Source of the DNA: Arenibacter sp965652575
Lineage (GTDB): Bacteria > Bacteroidota > Bacteroidia > Flavobacteriales > Flavobacteriaceae
Reading direction: 5' to 3'
Assembly (NCBI GenBank): GCA_965652575.1
Contig: CBFGWQ010000031.1
Span: 1-26,188, forward strand
Length of the DNA stretch: 26,188 nt
Of this stretch, positions 1 through 7,307 are shown in pieces; the first letter of the stretch is position 1; every line of letters starts with the position of its first letter. The notes under the pieces are model-generated. The model worked only from the letters and a program-made list of their open reading frames with translations. It was not told the origin of the DNA and did not search any database. Both the position numbers and the translations under genes were made by a program.

Positions 1-2391
1 ATAAACAAAAGCACTGGTCCCCGTAATCATTCCCTGGTTGATGAGCTTTTTGGCAAACTCCGGTTTGGGCACCAAGCCCTTATCGAACAAAAACTTCTGC
101 CAAAAACGACTGTACAGCAAATGTCCGGTGGCATGTTCGCTACCCCCAATGTAGAGATCCACATCCTGCCAATAGTCTATGGCCTCTTGGGAAAATACTT
201 CCTTGTCATTATGGGGATCCATATATCGGTTAAAGTAGAAACTACTTCCCGCCCAACCGGGCATGGTATTCAACTCCAGCGGAAATACGGTTTTATGATC
301 TATTAACCGATTACTGACAACTGCCGACTTGCTTACGTCCCAGGCCCAGACCGTGGCATTGCCCAAGGGCGGTTCCCCGGTTTCCGTAGGCAGGTATTTC
401 TCTACCTCGGGCAGCACAATGGGCAAATGTTCGGTACCGATCATCTGGGGCATCCCCTCCACGTAATATACCGGAAAGGGTTCTCCCCAATAGCGTTGTC
501 GACTAAAAACGGCATCGCGCAACCTGTAATTGATCTTGCCTTTTCCCTGCCCCAATTGTTCCAATTCAGAAATGACCCGTTTTACGGCCTCTTTATACGG
601 GAGTCCGTTCAAGAAGTCGGAATTGGCAATAACGGTCTTTTCCTTATCGGCAAAGGCCGCTTCGGAAATATCCACCCCCTCAAAAATATTGGGAACGGGA
701 ATATTAAAGTGTTTTGCAAAGTCGTAATCGCGCTGATCCCCGCAGGGAACGGACATTACCGCCCCGGTACCATATCCGGCCAACACATAGTCCCCTATCC
801 AAATTGGAATGGGTTTTTTACTAAACGGATGTTCCGCATAGGCACCCGTAAAGGCTCCCGTAATGGTCTTTACGTCGGCCATACGATCGCGCTCACTACG
901 TTTGGCCGTAGCCGCTATATAGGCCTCTACTTCCGCCCTTTGCCCGGGCGTGGTTATTTGGGCCACCAATTCGTGCTCCGGGGCCAGGGTCATAAAACTC
1001 ACCCCAAAAATAGTATCGGGCCGGGTAGTAAATACCGAAATTTCCATGACTTCCGTATTGACCTCCCCCCTGCCCCCTCCCAAGGAGGGGGAGTTTAGTG
1101 CCGTCTCAATTTTTGAAATTACCCCATCAATATTATTAAGGACTTCATCATTGGTAAATCTGATAACGGTATATCCCTTTTTCTGCTCCAACAACAATTG
1201 TCTTTCCGCATCCTCGTTCAACTGATATTGGTGGATATCCCCATCCACCTCCACGATCAATTGTTTTTCCAAGCAAACGAAATCAACTATATACCTAAAA
1301 ACTGGATGTTGTCTTCTAAATTTTGAATCCAGATTTCTATTTCTAAGGGCCTCCCATAGCTTAGCTTCTGCCCTGGTGGGGTTCTTGCGCATCTCTTTGG
1401 CCCTTTCCAATAGAACTCCATAAATATCCGAATCGGCAGTATGAAATTTCGGTGAAGACGAATCCCTATTCAAATCGGAATCCGTCCCCCCTCCTTGGGA
1501 GGGGGCTAGGGGGAGGACCCTAAACGTCACCTCGGCCCCTTCGGACCTGCCTATCCAATTGGTTTGGGAATCCTTCAAGGGCTGGGGCCAATCTACCATG
1601 GCCAGATCATCCAACAACCGCTGGGCATAGGCAGAGATGCGCATGCTCCACTGGGTCATTTTTTTGCGGATAACAGGGTGCCCCCCTCTCTCGGAAACCC
1701 CGTTTACAATCTCGTCGTTGGCCAAAACCGTTCCTAGGGCCGGACACCAATTTACTTCGGTCTCCGCCAAATACGTCAGCCTATATTGCAACAGCACTTC
1801 CTGCTGTTCCTTTGCCGAAAAGGCTTTCCAATCGGCCGCCGAAAATACCACAACATCTTCATCACAAACCGCATTTACACTTCGGCTGCCCTCTTTTTCA
1901 AAAATAGCGATCAGCCCGGAAATATCTTCCGCCCTATCGGTATCCTTATTGTACCAGGAATTAAAAAGTTGGATAAAGATCCACTGTGTCCATTTATAAT
2001 AGTTGGGGTCCGAGGTACGCACTTCCCGGCTCCAATCGAAAGAAAATCCAATTTTGTCCAACTGTTCCCTATACCTGTTGATATTGGTTTCTGTGGTAAT
2101 GGCAGGATGCTGCCCTGTCTGAATGGCGTATTGTTCCGCAGGAAGGCCAAAGGAATCGTATCCCATAGGATGCAATACATTAAACCCTTTATGCCTTTTG
2201 TAGCGCGCATATATATCACTGGCAATATAGCCCAAAGGGTGCCCTACGTGCAAACCGGCACCGGAAGGATAGGGAAACATATCCAGTACATAAAACTTTT
2301 CTTTTTGGGAATCGTTATCCGCTTTAAAAATTTGGTTTTCCGCCCAGAATTGCTGCCACTTTTCTTCAATCTTCCTGAAATCGTATGTCAT
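1..2391 (-). CDS. leuS: Leucyl-tRNA synthetase, 3'-truncated by window edge, with in-frame DUF559 insertion
   Basis: Class I aminoacyl-tRNA synthetase that charges tRNA-Leu with leucine in the cytoplasm and proofreads through its CP1 editing domain. The ATG is at 2391 and 797 codons are visible; the end, with the KMSKS loop and anticodon-binding domain, lies before base 1. Near the N-terminus the peptide MFPYPSGAGLHVGHPLGY holds the HIGH-type ATP-binding motif (HVGH). NWIGRSEGAEVTF (residues 278-290) leads into the editing domain, and ISVFTTRPDTIFG (from residue 451) holds the threonine-rich editing motif. Between them, residues 293-443 are foreign: a DUF559 nuclease domain flanked by proline/glycine-rich peptides encoded by inverted repeats. 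The frame is open throughout by my own translation, so this is not a broken gene. The full protein would be about 150 residues longer than usual for the family. Identity is certain; whether the insertion is kept, cleaved or tolerated in the mature enzyme is unknown. Confidence 0.96.
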   Translation of the reverse strand, partial: MTYDFRKIEEKWQQFWAENQIFKADNDSQKEKFYVLDMFPYPSGAGLHVGHPLGYIASDIYARYKRHKGFNVLHPMGYDSFGLPAEQYAIQTGQHPAITTETNINRYREQLDKIGFSFDWSREVRTSDPNYYKWTQWIFIQLFNSWYNKDTDRAEDISGLIAIFEKEGSRSVNAVCDEDVVVFSAADWKAFSAKEQQEVLLQYRLTYLAETEVNWCPALGTVLANDEIVNGVSERGGHPVIRKKMTQWSMRISAYAQRLLDDLAMVDWPQPLKDSQTNWIGRSEGAEVTFRVLPLAPSQGGGTDSDLNRDSSSPKFHTADSDIYGVLLERAKEMRKNPTRAEAKLWEALRNRNLDSKFRRQHPVFRYIVDFVCLEKQLIVEVDGDIHQYQLNEDAERQLLLEQKKGYTVIRFTNDEVLNNIDGVISKIETALNSPSLGGGRGEVNTEVMEISVFTTRPDTIFGVSFMTLAPEHELVAQITTPGQRAEVEAYIAATAKRSERDRMADVKTITGAFTGAYAEHPFSKKPIPIWIGDYVLAGYGTGAVMSVPCGDQRDYDFAKHFNIPVPNIFEGVDISEAAFADKEKTVIANSDFLNGLPYKEAVKRVISELEQLGQGKGKINYRLRDAVFSRQRYWGEPFPVYYVEGMPQMIGTEHLPIVLPEVEKYLPTETGEPPLGNATVWAWDVSKSAVVSNRLIDHKTVFPLELNTMPGWAGSSFYFNRYMDPHNDKEVFSQEAIDYWQDVDLYIGGSEHATGHLLYSRFWQKFLFDKGLVPKPEFAKKLINQGMITGTSAFVY
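1060..1062. repeat. Candidate 3-bp target-site duplication (GAC), first copy
   Basis: GAC directly abuts the element at this end and is repeated at 1516-1518 at the other end. Three bases could match by chance. Support comes from exact abutment to both repeat ends, codon phase, and the normal LeuS sequence obtained on removing one copy plus the element. Confidence 0.6.
1063..1091. repeat. Terminal inverted repeat, one end of the leuS DUF559 element
   Basis: 29 bp rich in C then G. It matches the reverse complement of 1487-1515 at 27 of 29 positions. It contains its own perfect hairpin: CCCCCTCC (1073-1080), loop CAA, GGAGGGGG (1084-1091). It is translated in the leuS frame as a Ser-Pro-Ser-Leu-Gly-Gly-Gly-Arg-Gly-Glu type linker. 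Confidence 0.85.
1487..1515. repeat. Terminal inverted repeat, other end of the leuS DUF559 element
   Basis: Partner of 1063-1091. It holds the hairpin CCCCCTCC (1487-1494), loop TTG, GGAGGGGG (1498-1505), followed by CTAGGGGGAG. It is read in leuS as LPLAPSQGGG. Confidence 0.85.
1516..1518. repeat. Candidate 3-bp target-site duplication (GAC), second copy
   Basis: Matches 1060-1062 and abuts the terminal inverted repeat ending at 1515. On the coding strand it is the valine codon GTC (residue 292); the other copy is V444. Confidence 0.6.
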
Positions 2392-2455
2392 TCTCTATTA
2401 TTTGTCTTTAAATCCGCCGTACCAAGGGTACCCGCTCCATTCATTTTACGCTGGG

Positions 2456-2484
2456 CAAAAATAAGTTTAATCCATGAAAGCAAA
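2456..2484 (-). promoter_or_regulatory. Likely leuS promoter (Bacteroidota type)
   Basis: On the minus strand TATTTTTG (2463-2456) is an exact match to the TAnnTTTG -7 element, with TTTG (2484-2481) 17 nt upstream as a -33 element. This would give a leader of roughly 60 nt before the leuS ATG at 2391. Confidence 0.45.
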
Positions 2485-2588
2485 AAGATATTATACATTA
2501 ACCTACGATAGCCGGGAACAACAATATATTGGTAATCGACAATTTGCACCAATGGCCTTTCCTTTGTTCTTTATTACCTTAAAATATA

Positions 2589-2596
2589 TATCTTTA
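2589..2596 (+). promoter_or_regulatory. Possible -7 element just before the T9SS protein gene
   Basis: TATCTTTA matches TAnnTTTG except in the last base, with TTTG at 2563-2566 as a possible -33 element (22-nt spacing). It ends only 4 nt before the GTG at 2601, so transcription would begin almost at the start codon. Weak. Confidence 0.25.
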
Positions 2597-2600
2597 AAAC

Positions 2601-4478
2601 GTGATCAAAATATTATGGCCGATTATTGCGCCAATACTACTTTTCTGCCTCCTTTGCACAACCGGTACAAAGGCCCAATTTGGATTTTGCTCCGGAAACA
2701 CCGGTGAACCCATCTTTACGGAAACCTTTGGCGAAGGGCTTTTATACGGCCCCTCTTTGGCCAGCGGAAGTACTTCCTACCAATATGTAGATGGATCTCC
2801 ATCAGACGGTAGTTATACGATTTCCAATGCTACCCCTTTTTACAATTGGCACAACATTACGGACCACACCCAAAACGACACCCAAGGAAAGGCTTTTATT
2901 GTCAATGCCGATTACACCCCCGGAGAATTTTTCCGCCGCAAGGTATCAGGACTGTGCGAAAACACTTCCTACGAATTTTCCTCCTGGCTCGTTAATTTAT
3001 TGCCAGCCTCCGGATGCAGCGGAAATGGAATCCCCATAAATGTTAAATTTCAAATTTGGGATGATACGGAAACCAACTTATTGGCATCGGGAGATACCGG
3101 GAACATTCACGGAACGGCAACCCCCATTTGGCGTCAGTACGGCCTGGTATTCCAAACTTTGCCAGCACAGACTTCGGTAATCCTGAAAATGTTGAACAAC
3201 GGTGTTGGCGGCTGTGGCAATGATCTTGCCATAGATGATATCGTATTTAAAACTTGTGGCGATTATATTGAACTCACTGATGCCCAAAACAGATCCAATC
3301 TTACCCAGTGTGAAACAGATCCCGCAAGCAGTGTACAGCTTACGGCCACCCCGGACTTTTCCATTTACAGAACCCATGCCTTTCAATGGCAACAAAGTAC
3401 CGATAGTATAAATTGGACGGACCTTCCAGGGGAGACCAACCCTAGCTATACCTCCGGAGTGTTGACCAGCTCCACCTATTTTAGGGTTAAAATGGCCGAA
3501 GATGCCATTAATCTGGCCAATTCCTTATGCAGTACCATTTCCGACGTTTACCAAGTCTTGATAGTTCCCCAACCCGCTCCCCCACAAAGCAATGGCAATA
3601 TTGCAACCTGTTTGGACCAGAACAGGGCATTATCGGTCTCCGTGCCGGAAAACATCCAGGTAAATTGGTACGATGCCCCCATTGGTGGCCAACTATTGCT
3701 ATCCAATAGCACCACCTACAGCTCCCAAACATCCGGTATCTATTACGCCGAGGCCATATCTACCTTGGCTGATTGCTATGCCGATCAGCGAACAGCGATT
3801 ACCTTAACTTTATACGATTTGCCAAATGTAAGTGATGAGACCCTAAGTTTTTGTGAAAATACGGGCATTACCCTATCTGCGGGCATAAGTAATGTTGACT
3901 ATGAGTGGAACACTGGCGAAACCACGGCCAATATCAATGTAACCACCCCTGGGATCTATACGGTAAAAGTGACCAATGCCAACAGTTGTTCTTCTACGAA
4001 AACCATTACCCTAAATCAAATTGAAGCGCCTAAAATAAAAACAGCCATTTCAGAGGAATACACCCTTACTATACTCATGGATAATAATGGAAATTTTGAA
4101 TATTCCCTAGATGGTTATAGTTACCAAAACGAAAACGTATTTAATAAGGTGGAAGGAGGGTCATATACCCTATATGTGCGGGAACGAAATAATTGTGGCA
4201 TAGCTACTTTGGATTATATCCACCTGGTAATCCCCAAATTTTTTACGCCCAATGGAGATGGCGTGAACGATATATTTGAAATTAAAGACCTGGAAAAATT
4301 TAATTTTTCAAAAATGAGTCTGTTCGACCGCTATGGCAACCTGATAAAAACCTCCCTAAATAGTCCATTTGAATGGGACGGAACTTTTAATGGAACTGCC
4401 TTTCCGGCCTCCGACTACTGGTTTCATATAACTATAAACGATACCGTTAAAAAAGGGCATTTTACCCTTAAAAGATAG
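2601..4478 (+). CDS. Secreted Ig-like protein with T9SS type-B C-terminal sorting domain
   Basis: A 625-residue exported protein. The start is a GTG followed by a clear signal peptide (MIKILWPIIAPILLFCLLCT, cut likely after TKAQ). Residues ~30-215 form a cysteine-containing beta-sandwich-like region ending in CGNDLAIDDIVFKTCGDY, a pattern common in flavobacterial surface proteins. Two or three Ig-like repeats follow (e.g. AFQWQQSTDSINWTDLPG, then VNWYDAPIGG, then VDYEWNTGETTANINVTTPG). The last ~79 residues, beginning FFTPNGDGVNDIFEI and ending GHFTLKR, are the 'gliding motility-associated C-terminal domain' (TIGR04131/CHU_C), which directs proteins through the type IX secretion system to the cell surface. 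The role may be adhesion or binding; the ligand is unknown. It is divergent from leuS and followed by ftsX after 113 bp, probably as a separate transcript. Confidence 0.9.
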   Translation: MIKILWPIIAPILLFCLLCTTGTKAQFGFCSGNTGEPIFTETFGEGLLYGPSLASGSTSYQYVDGSPSDGSYTISNATPFYNWHNITDHTQNDTQGKAFIVNADYTPGEFFRRKVSGLCENTSYEFSSWLVNLLPASGCSGNGIPINVKFQIWDDTETNLLASGDTGNIHGTATPIWRQYGLVFQTLPAQTSVILKMLNNGVGGCGNDLAIDDIVFKTCGDYIELTDAQNRSNLTQCETDPASSVQLTATPDFSIYRTHAFQWQQSTDSINWTDLPGETNPSYTSGVLTSSTYFRVKMAEDAINLANSLCSTISDVYQVLIVPQPAPPQSNGNIATCLDQNRALSVSVPENIQVNWYDAPIGGQLLLSNSTTYSSQTSGIYYAEAISTLADCYADQRTAITLTLYDLPNVSDETLSFCENTGITLSAGISNVDYEWNTGETTANINVTTPGIYTVKVTNANSCSSTKTITLNQIEAPKIKTAISEEYTLTILMDNNGNFEYSLDGYSYQNENVFNKVEGGSYTLYVRERNNCGIATLDYIHLVIPKFFTPNGDGVNDIFEIKDLEKFNFSKMSLFDRYGNLIKTSLNSPFEWDGTFNGTAFPASDYWFHITINDTVKKGHFTLKR

Positions 4479-4591
4479 TTTTGCCAAAAAATACCTTTCC
4501 ATCGCCAAAACAAACCTAAATAGCCATCAAACATGCCCCAACTATTTCTAATTCAATTTACTTTCCTATTTTTACATATTGATTTTCAACT

Positions 4592-5470
4592 ATGGGTACA
4601 TCTTTTGAACGTTTCCAAAAAAGAAAGCTTATTTCCTCTTATTTTTCAGTGGTCTTAAGCATTGGATTGGTACTTTTTTTATTGGGTATATTGGGACTTT
4701 TGGTACTGAACACCAAAAAACTGGCCGATCATTTTAAGGAACAGATCACCATATCCGTCTTCCTTAAGGACAATGCCAAAGAAGTGGAGGTGGACCAATT
4801 GCAAAAAAGTTTGGCCATGGCCGAATATACCAAAAAGGCCACCTACGTTTCCAAAGAACAGGCGGCAGAACAACACAGTGAGGAAATTGGAGAAAATTTC
4901 TTGGATTTCCTGGGATATAATCCCCTTAAGAATTCCATAGATGTACAACTAAAGGCCGATTATGTTTCTACGGAGAAGATTGCCGAAATAGCAGAGGAAA
5001 TATCCAGCCGGGACTATATTGAAGAAGTGAGCTACGACAAACCCTTGATTACCCTTTTAAACGACAACGTAAAAAAAATAAGTTTCTGGATTTTGGTCGC
5101 CAGTGGTATTTTTACCTTTATCGCCGTATTGTTGATCAACAGTTCCATCCGGCTATCCATTTATTCCAAGCGCTTTATCATAAAAACCATGCAGATGGTG
5201 GGCGCTACCAAGACTTTTATCCGAAGGCCTTTTATCTGGACCAACATAAAATTAGGGATCCTTGGAGCGGTCCTGGCCTTAATTGCATTGGGCTTTGTAA
5301 TATATTATGTAAATATAAATTTTCCGGAACTCAACCTTTTTCAGGAGCCTACAATTCTCATAGTTCTTTTTGCAAGTGTCTTCTTTTTAGGGGTCCTGAT
5401 TTCATTGATAAGCACATTTTTTGCAACACAACGTTTCTTAAATCTTAGAACGGACGATTTATATTATTAA
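4592..5470 (+). CDS. ftsX: Cell division ABC-transporter-like permease FtsX
   Basis: A 292-residue inner-membrane protein of the FtsEX complex, which couples divisome ATPase activity to cell-wall hydrolase activation at septation. The topology is typical: one N-terminal membrane helix (LGIVLFLLGILG-like, residues ~20-40), an extracytoplasmic domain (~45-160, with VSKEQAAEQHSEEIGENFLD), then three membrane helices (~165-185, ~217-240, ~255-280). IYSKRFIIKTMQMVGATKTFIRRPF between the second and third helices is the conserved FtsX permease stretch. It begins an apparent operon with a DUF3098 gene 9 nt downstream, then uppP and truB; this order is common in flavobacteria. ftsE is not in the window. 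Confident family call. Confidence 0.94.
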   Translation: MGTSFERFQKRKLISSYFSVVLSIGLVLFLLGILGLLVLNTKKLADHFKEQITISVFLKDNAKEVEVDQLQKSLAMAEYTKKATYVSKEQAAEQHSEEIGENFLDFLGYNPLKNSIDVQLKADYVSTEKIAEIAEEISSRDYIEEVSYDKPLITLLNDNVKKISFWILVASGIFTFIAVLLINSSIRLSIYSKRFIIKTMQMVGATKTFIRRPFIWTNIKLGILGAVLALIALGFVIYYVNINFPELNLFQEPTILIVLFASVFFLGVLISLISTFFATQRFLNLRTDDLYY

Positions 5471-5479
5471 CTTTGCAGT

Positions 5480-5746
5480 ATGGGTAAAAAACAAAAAAAC
5501 AATCGACCACAAAAGCCTGGACAGGAATTTATTTTTCAGAAAAAAAATTACCTTTTTATGTTTGTTGGTCTGGCTTTTATAAGCCTAGGGTTTATTCTTA
5601 TGAGCGGTGGAGGCAGTGACGATCCCAATGTCTTTAATCCTGAAATCTATAATTTTAGAAGAATACGCCTTGCCCCAACATTGGTATTGATAGGGCTGGG
5701 GATAGAGGTGTACGCCATTCTGTTGAATCCGCATAAGAAGAAATAA
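5480..5746 (+). CDS. DUF3098 family small membrane protein
   Basis: 88 residues: a charged N-terminus (MGKKQKNNRPQKPGQEFIF), one membrane helix (FMFVGLAFISLGFILMSGG, ~27-45), a short loop with DPNVFNPEIYNFRRIRLAP, and a second helix (TLVLIGLGIEVYAILL). This matches the DUF3098 family found next to ftsX in Bacteroidota. The function is unknown; the constant position between ftsX and uppP suggests a link to the cell envelope or division. The start ATG lies 9 nt after the ftsX stop, and uppP begins 3 nt after its own stop. Confidence 0.88.
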   Translation: MGKKQKNNRPQKPGQEFIFQKKNYLFMFVGLAFISLGFILMSGGGSDDPNVFNPEIYNFRRIRLAPTLVLIGLGIEVYAILLNPHKKK

Positions 5747-5749
5747 ATT

Positions 5750-6535
5750 TTGGACATATTTGAGGCTATTGTTCTTGCCATTATTGAAGGCATTACCGAG
5801 TATTTACCGGTTTCTTCAACTGGACACATGATTATCACATCTTCCTTTTTTGGTATTGCGCAGGAAGATTTTACCAAACTATTTACTATCGTTATCCAAT
5901 TGGGCACCATTCTTTCTGTTGTGGTACTGTACTTTAAACGATTTTTCCAAAGCATCGATTTTTATTATAAACTTTTGATCGCTTTTATCCCGGCAGTTGT
6001 TTTGGGCCTACTTTTAAGTGACCTGATCGACGCCTTACTGGAAAGTCCGCTCGTAGTTGCTATTTCCCTGGTCATAGGAGGGTTCATCCTCCTAAAGGTG
6101 GATGACTGGTTCGGAAATTCGGAAAATACCGAGATTTCATATACCACGGCTTTTAAGATCGGCCTCTTCCAGTGTTTGGCTATGATTCCGGGCGTTTCCA
6201 GAAGTGGTGCCAGTATTGTAGGGGGCATGACCCAAAAGTTATCCCGGACAGCGGCGGCGGAGTTTTCATTCTTTCTGGCCTTGCCCACCATGCTCGGGGC
6301 TACCCTTAAAAAGAGTTATGATTATTACGATGCGGGCTTTACCCTAACCACAGAACAGATCAATTTATTGATCATAGGAAACGTGGTCGGTTTTATAGTG
6401 GCCCTTTTCGCCATTAAGACCTTTATCGGGTATTTAAGCAAGCACGGTTTTAAGGTTTTTGGCTACTATAGAATAATAGTTGGTATCGCAATCATTGTCA
6501 TACATTATTTTATACGTCCCTTAACGATAATATAA
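5750..6535 (+). CDS. uppP: Undecaprenyl-diphosphatase
   Basis: A polytopic membrane enzyme (261 residues) that dephosphorylates undecaprenyl diphosphate, recycling the lipid carrier for peptidoglycan and other surface polymers. The BacA/UppP signatures are clear: EGITEYLPVSSTGHM (residues 13-27) and MIPGVSRSGASIVGG, which hold the catalytic Glu, Ser, His and Arg residues. The start is a TTG three bases after the upstream stop; no ATG precedes the conserved N-terminus, so TTG is the best choice. Its TAA overlaps the ATG of truB by one base (TAATG), suggesting translational coupling. Confidence 0.95.
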   Translation: MDIFEAIVLAIIEGITEYLPVSSTGHMIITSSFFGIAQEDFTKLFTIVIQLGTILSVVVLYFKRFFQSIDFYYKLLIAFIPAVVLGLLLSDLIDALLESPLVVAISLVIGGFILLKVDDWFGNSENTEISYTTAFKIGLFQCLAMIPGVSRSGASIVGGMTQKLSRTAAAEFSFFLALPTMLGATLKKSYDYYDAGFTLTTEQINLLIIGNVVGFIVALFAIKTFIGYLSKHGFKVFGYYRIIVGIAIIVIHYFIRPLTII

Positions 6536-7230
6536 TGACAAAGGAAGACTTTTTAGAGGGGCAGGTACTACTTATAGACAAACCGTTTGGTTGGTCGTCC
6601 TTTCAGGCAGTTAATTCCCTGAAATGGAAAATCAAAAAAAAATTTCAGCTTAAAAAGATCAAGATAGGCCATGCCGGGACCCTGGATCCCCTGGCAACAG
6701 GATTATTACTTATCTGTACGGGAAAATCTACCAAGACCATAAATGAATTACAGGGGCAGGAAAAAGAATACACCGGTACCATAACCCTTGGCGGTACCAC
6801 CCCTTCCTATGATCTGGAAACGGAAATAACCCAAAACTTCCCCATAGATCATATTACCGAAGAATTGATCCACAGTACCACAGCCCAATTTATTGGGGAT
6901 ATAGAACAAATCCCCCCTGTTTTCTCGGCACTGAAAAAAGACGGCAAAAGACTTTATGAATATGCAAGGGAAGGGAAGGATGTGGAGATTAAAAAAAGAA
7001 AGGTAACGATTACCGAGTTTGAAATTACCGCTGTAGAACTACCTTTGGTACACTTTAGGGTGGTCTGCAGCAAAGGCACCTATATTAGGTCTTTGGCCCA
7101 TGATCTTGGCCAAGCGCTGTATTCCGGTGCGCATTTATCCTCCTTAAAAAGAACCAAAATAGGGGATTACAACGTAAATAAAGCTATAACCCCCGAGGAA
7201 TTTGGTAAATTACTGCAAATCGACAGCTAA
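6535..7230 (+). CDS. truB: tRNA pseudouridine(55) synthase
   Basis: 231 residues. It converts U55 in the T-loop of tRNAs to pseudouridine. The N-terminus VLLIDKPFGWSSFQAVNSLK is the family's motif I, and GHAGTLDPLATGLLLICTGK (residues 46-65) carries the catalytic Asp (D51). KEYTGTITLGGTTPSYDLE and CSKGTYIRSLAHDLG are further conserved TruB segments. The length suits a short TruB without an extended PUA domain, usual in Bacteroidota. It overlaps the uppP stop by one base, so it is the last certain member of the ftsX-uppP-truB operon. Confidence 0.96.
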   Translation: MTKEDFLEGQVLLIDKPFGWSSFQAVNSLKWKIKKKFQLKKIKIGHAGTLDPLATGLLLICTGKSTKTINELQGQEKEYTGTITLGGTTPSYDLETEITQNFPIDHITEELIHSTTAQFIGDIEQIPPVFSALKKDGKRLYEYAREGKDVEIKKRKVTITEFEITAVELPLVHFRVVCSKGTYIRSLAHDLGQALYSGAHLSSLKRTKIGDYNVNKAITPEEFGKLLQIDS

Positions 7231-7278
7231 ATTTCGATATTGAAAGTGGTAACCTGACCGTTCATCGATAATTTGAAA

Positions 7279-7286
7279 TATTTTTG
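7279..7286 (+). promoter_or_regulatory. -7 promoter element of the TonB-like gene
   Basis: TATTTTTG is an exact TAnnTTTG match. Its last three bases are the upstream in-frame TTG, so transcription probably begins near 7290-7293. This argues for the ATG at 7308 rather than the TTG at 7284 as start. No good -33 element was seen. Confidence 0.4.
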
Positions 7287-7307
7287 ATAAAACGTGGTTA
7301 TATCACT

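Larger units (their letters stand above)
1063..1515 (-). mobile_element. In-frame DUF559 nuclease-encoding element inside leuS
   Basis: A 453-bp segment (exactly 151 codons, leuS residues 293-443) bounded by 29-bp imperfect terminal inverted repeats and flanked on both sides by the triplet GAC (GTC on the coding strand). The internal part encodes a DUF559 (PF04480, Vsr-like PD-(D/E)XK) domain: PTRAEAKLWEALRNR (residues 338-352), FRRQHPVFRYIVDFVCLEKQ (358-377) and LIVEVDGDIHQYQ (378-390). The family's acidic residues D370, E381 and D383 are present, as is H387. It has no start codon of its own at its edge and is read as part of LeuS. Deleting it with one GTC restores ...TFRVNTEVMEISVFTTRPDT, a normal LeuS sequence. 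DUF559 domains are common in Bacteroidota; the transposition-like boundaries are my reading of the sequence. The element carries no transposase, so how it moves is unknown. Confidence 0.85.

Noticed and set aside
427..1225. Long open frames on the plus strand across the leuS region
   Set aside because: They are antisense shadows: the minus strand reads continuously as LeuS with recognisable motifs, and the plus-strand proteins have no family features.
1063..1515. Intein inside LeuS
   Set aside because: No Cys/Ser at the N-terminal junction, no His-Asn-Cys/Ser/Thr end, and the length (151 residues) and DUF559 content do not fit an intein splicing domain.
5468..5475. TAACTTTG as a promoter -7 element for the DUF3098 gene
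   Set aside because: It lies 4 nt before the ATG and overlaps the ftsX stop, so transcription would start inside the gene. The genes fit one operon.
7284..7307. TTG start for the TonB-like protein
   Set aside because: The TTG is part of an exact -7 promoter element, so a transcript from that promoter would begin after it; the ATG at 7308 is preferred.
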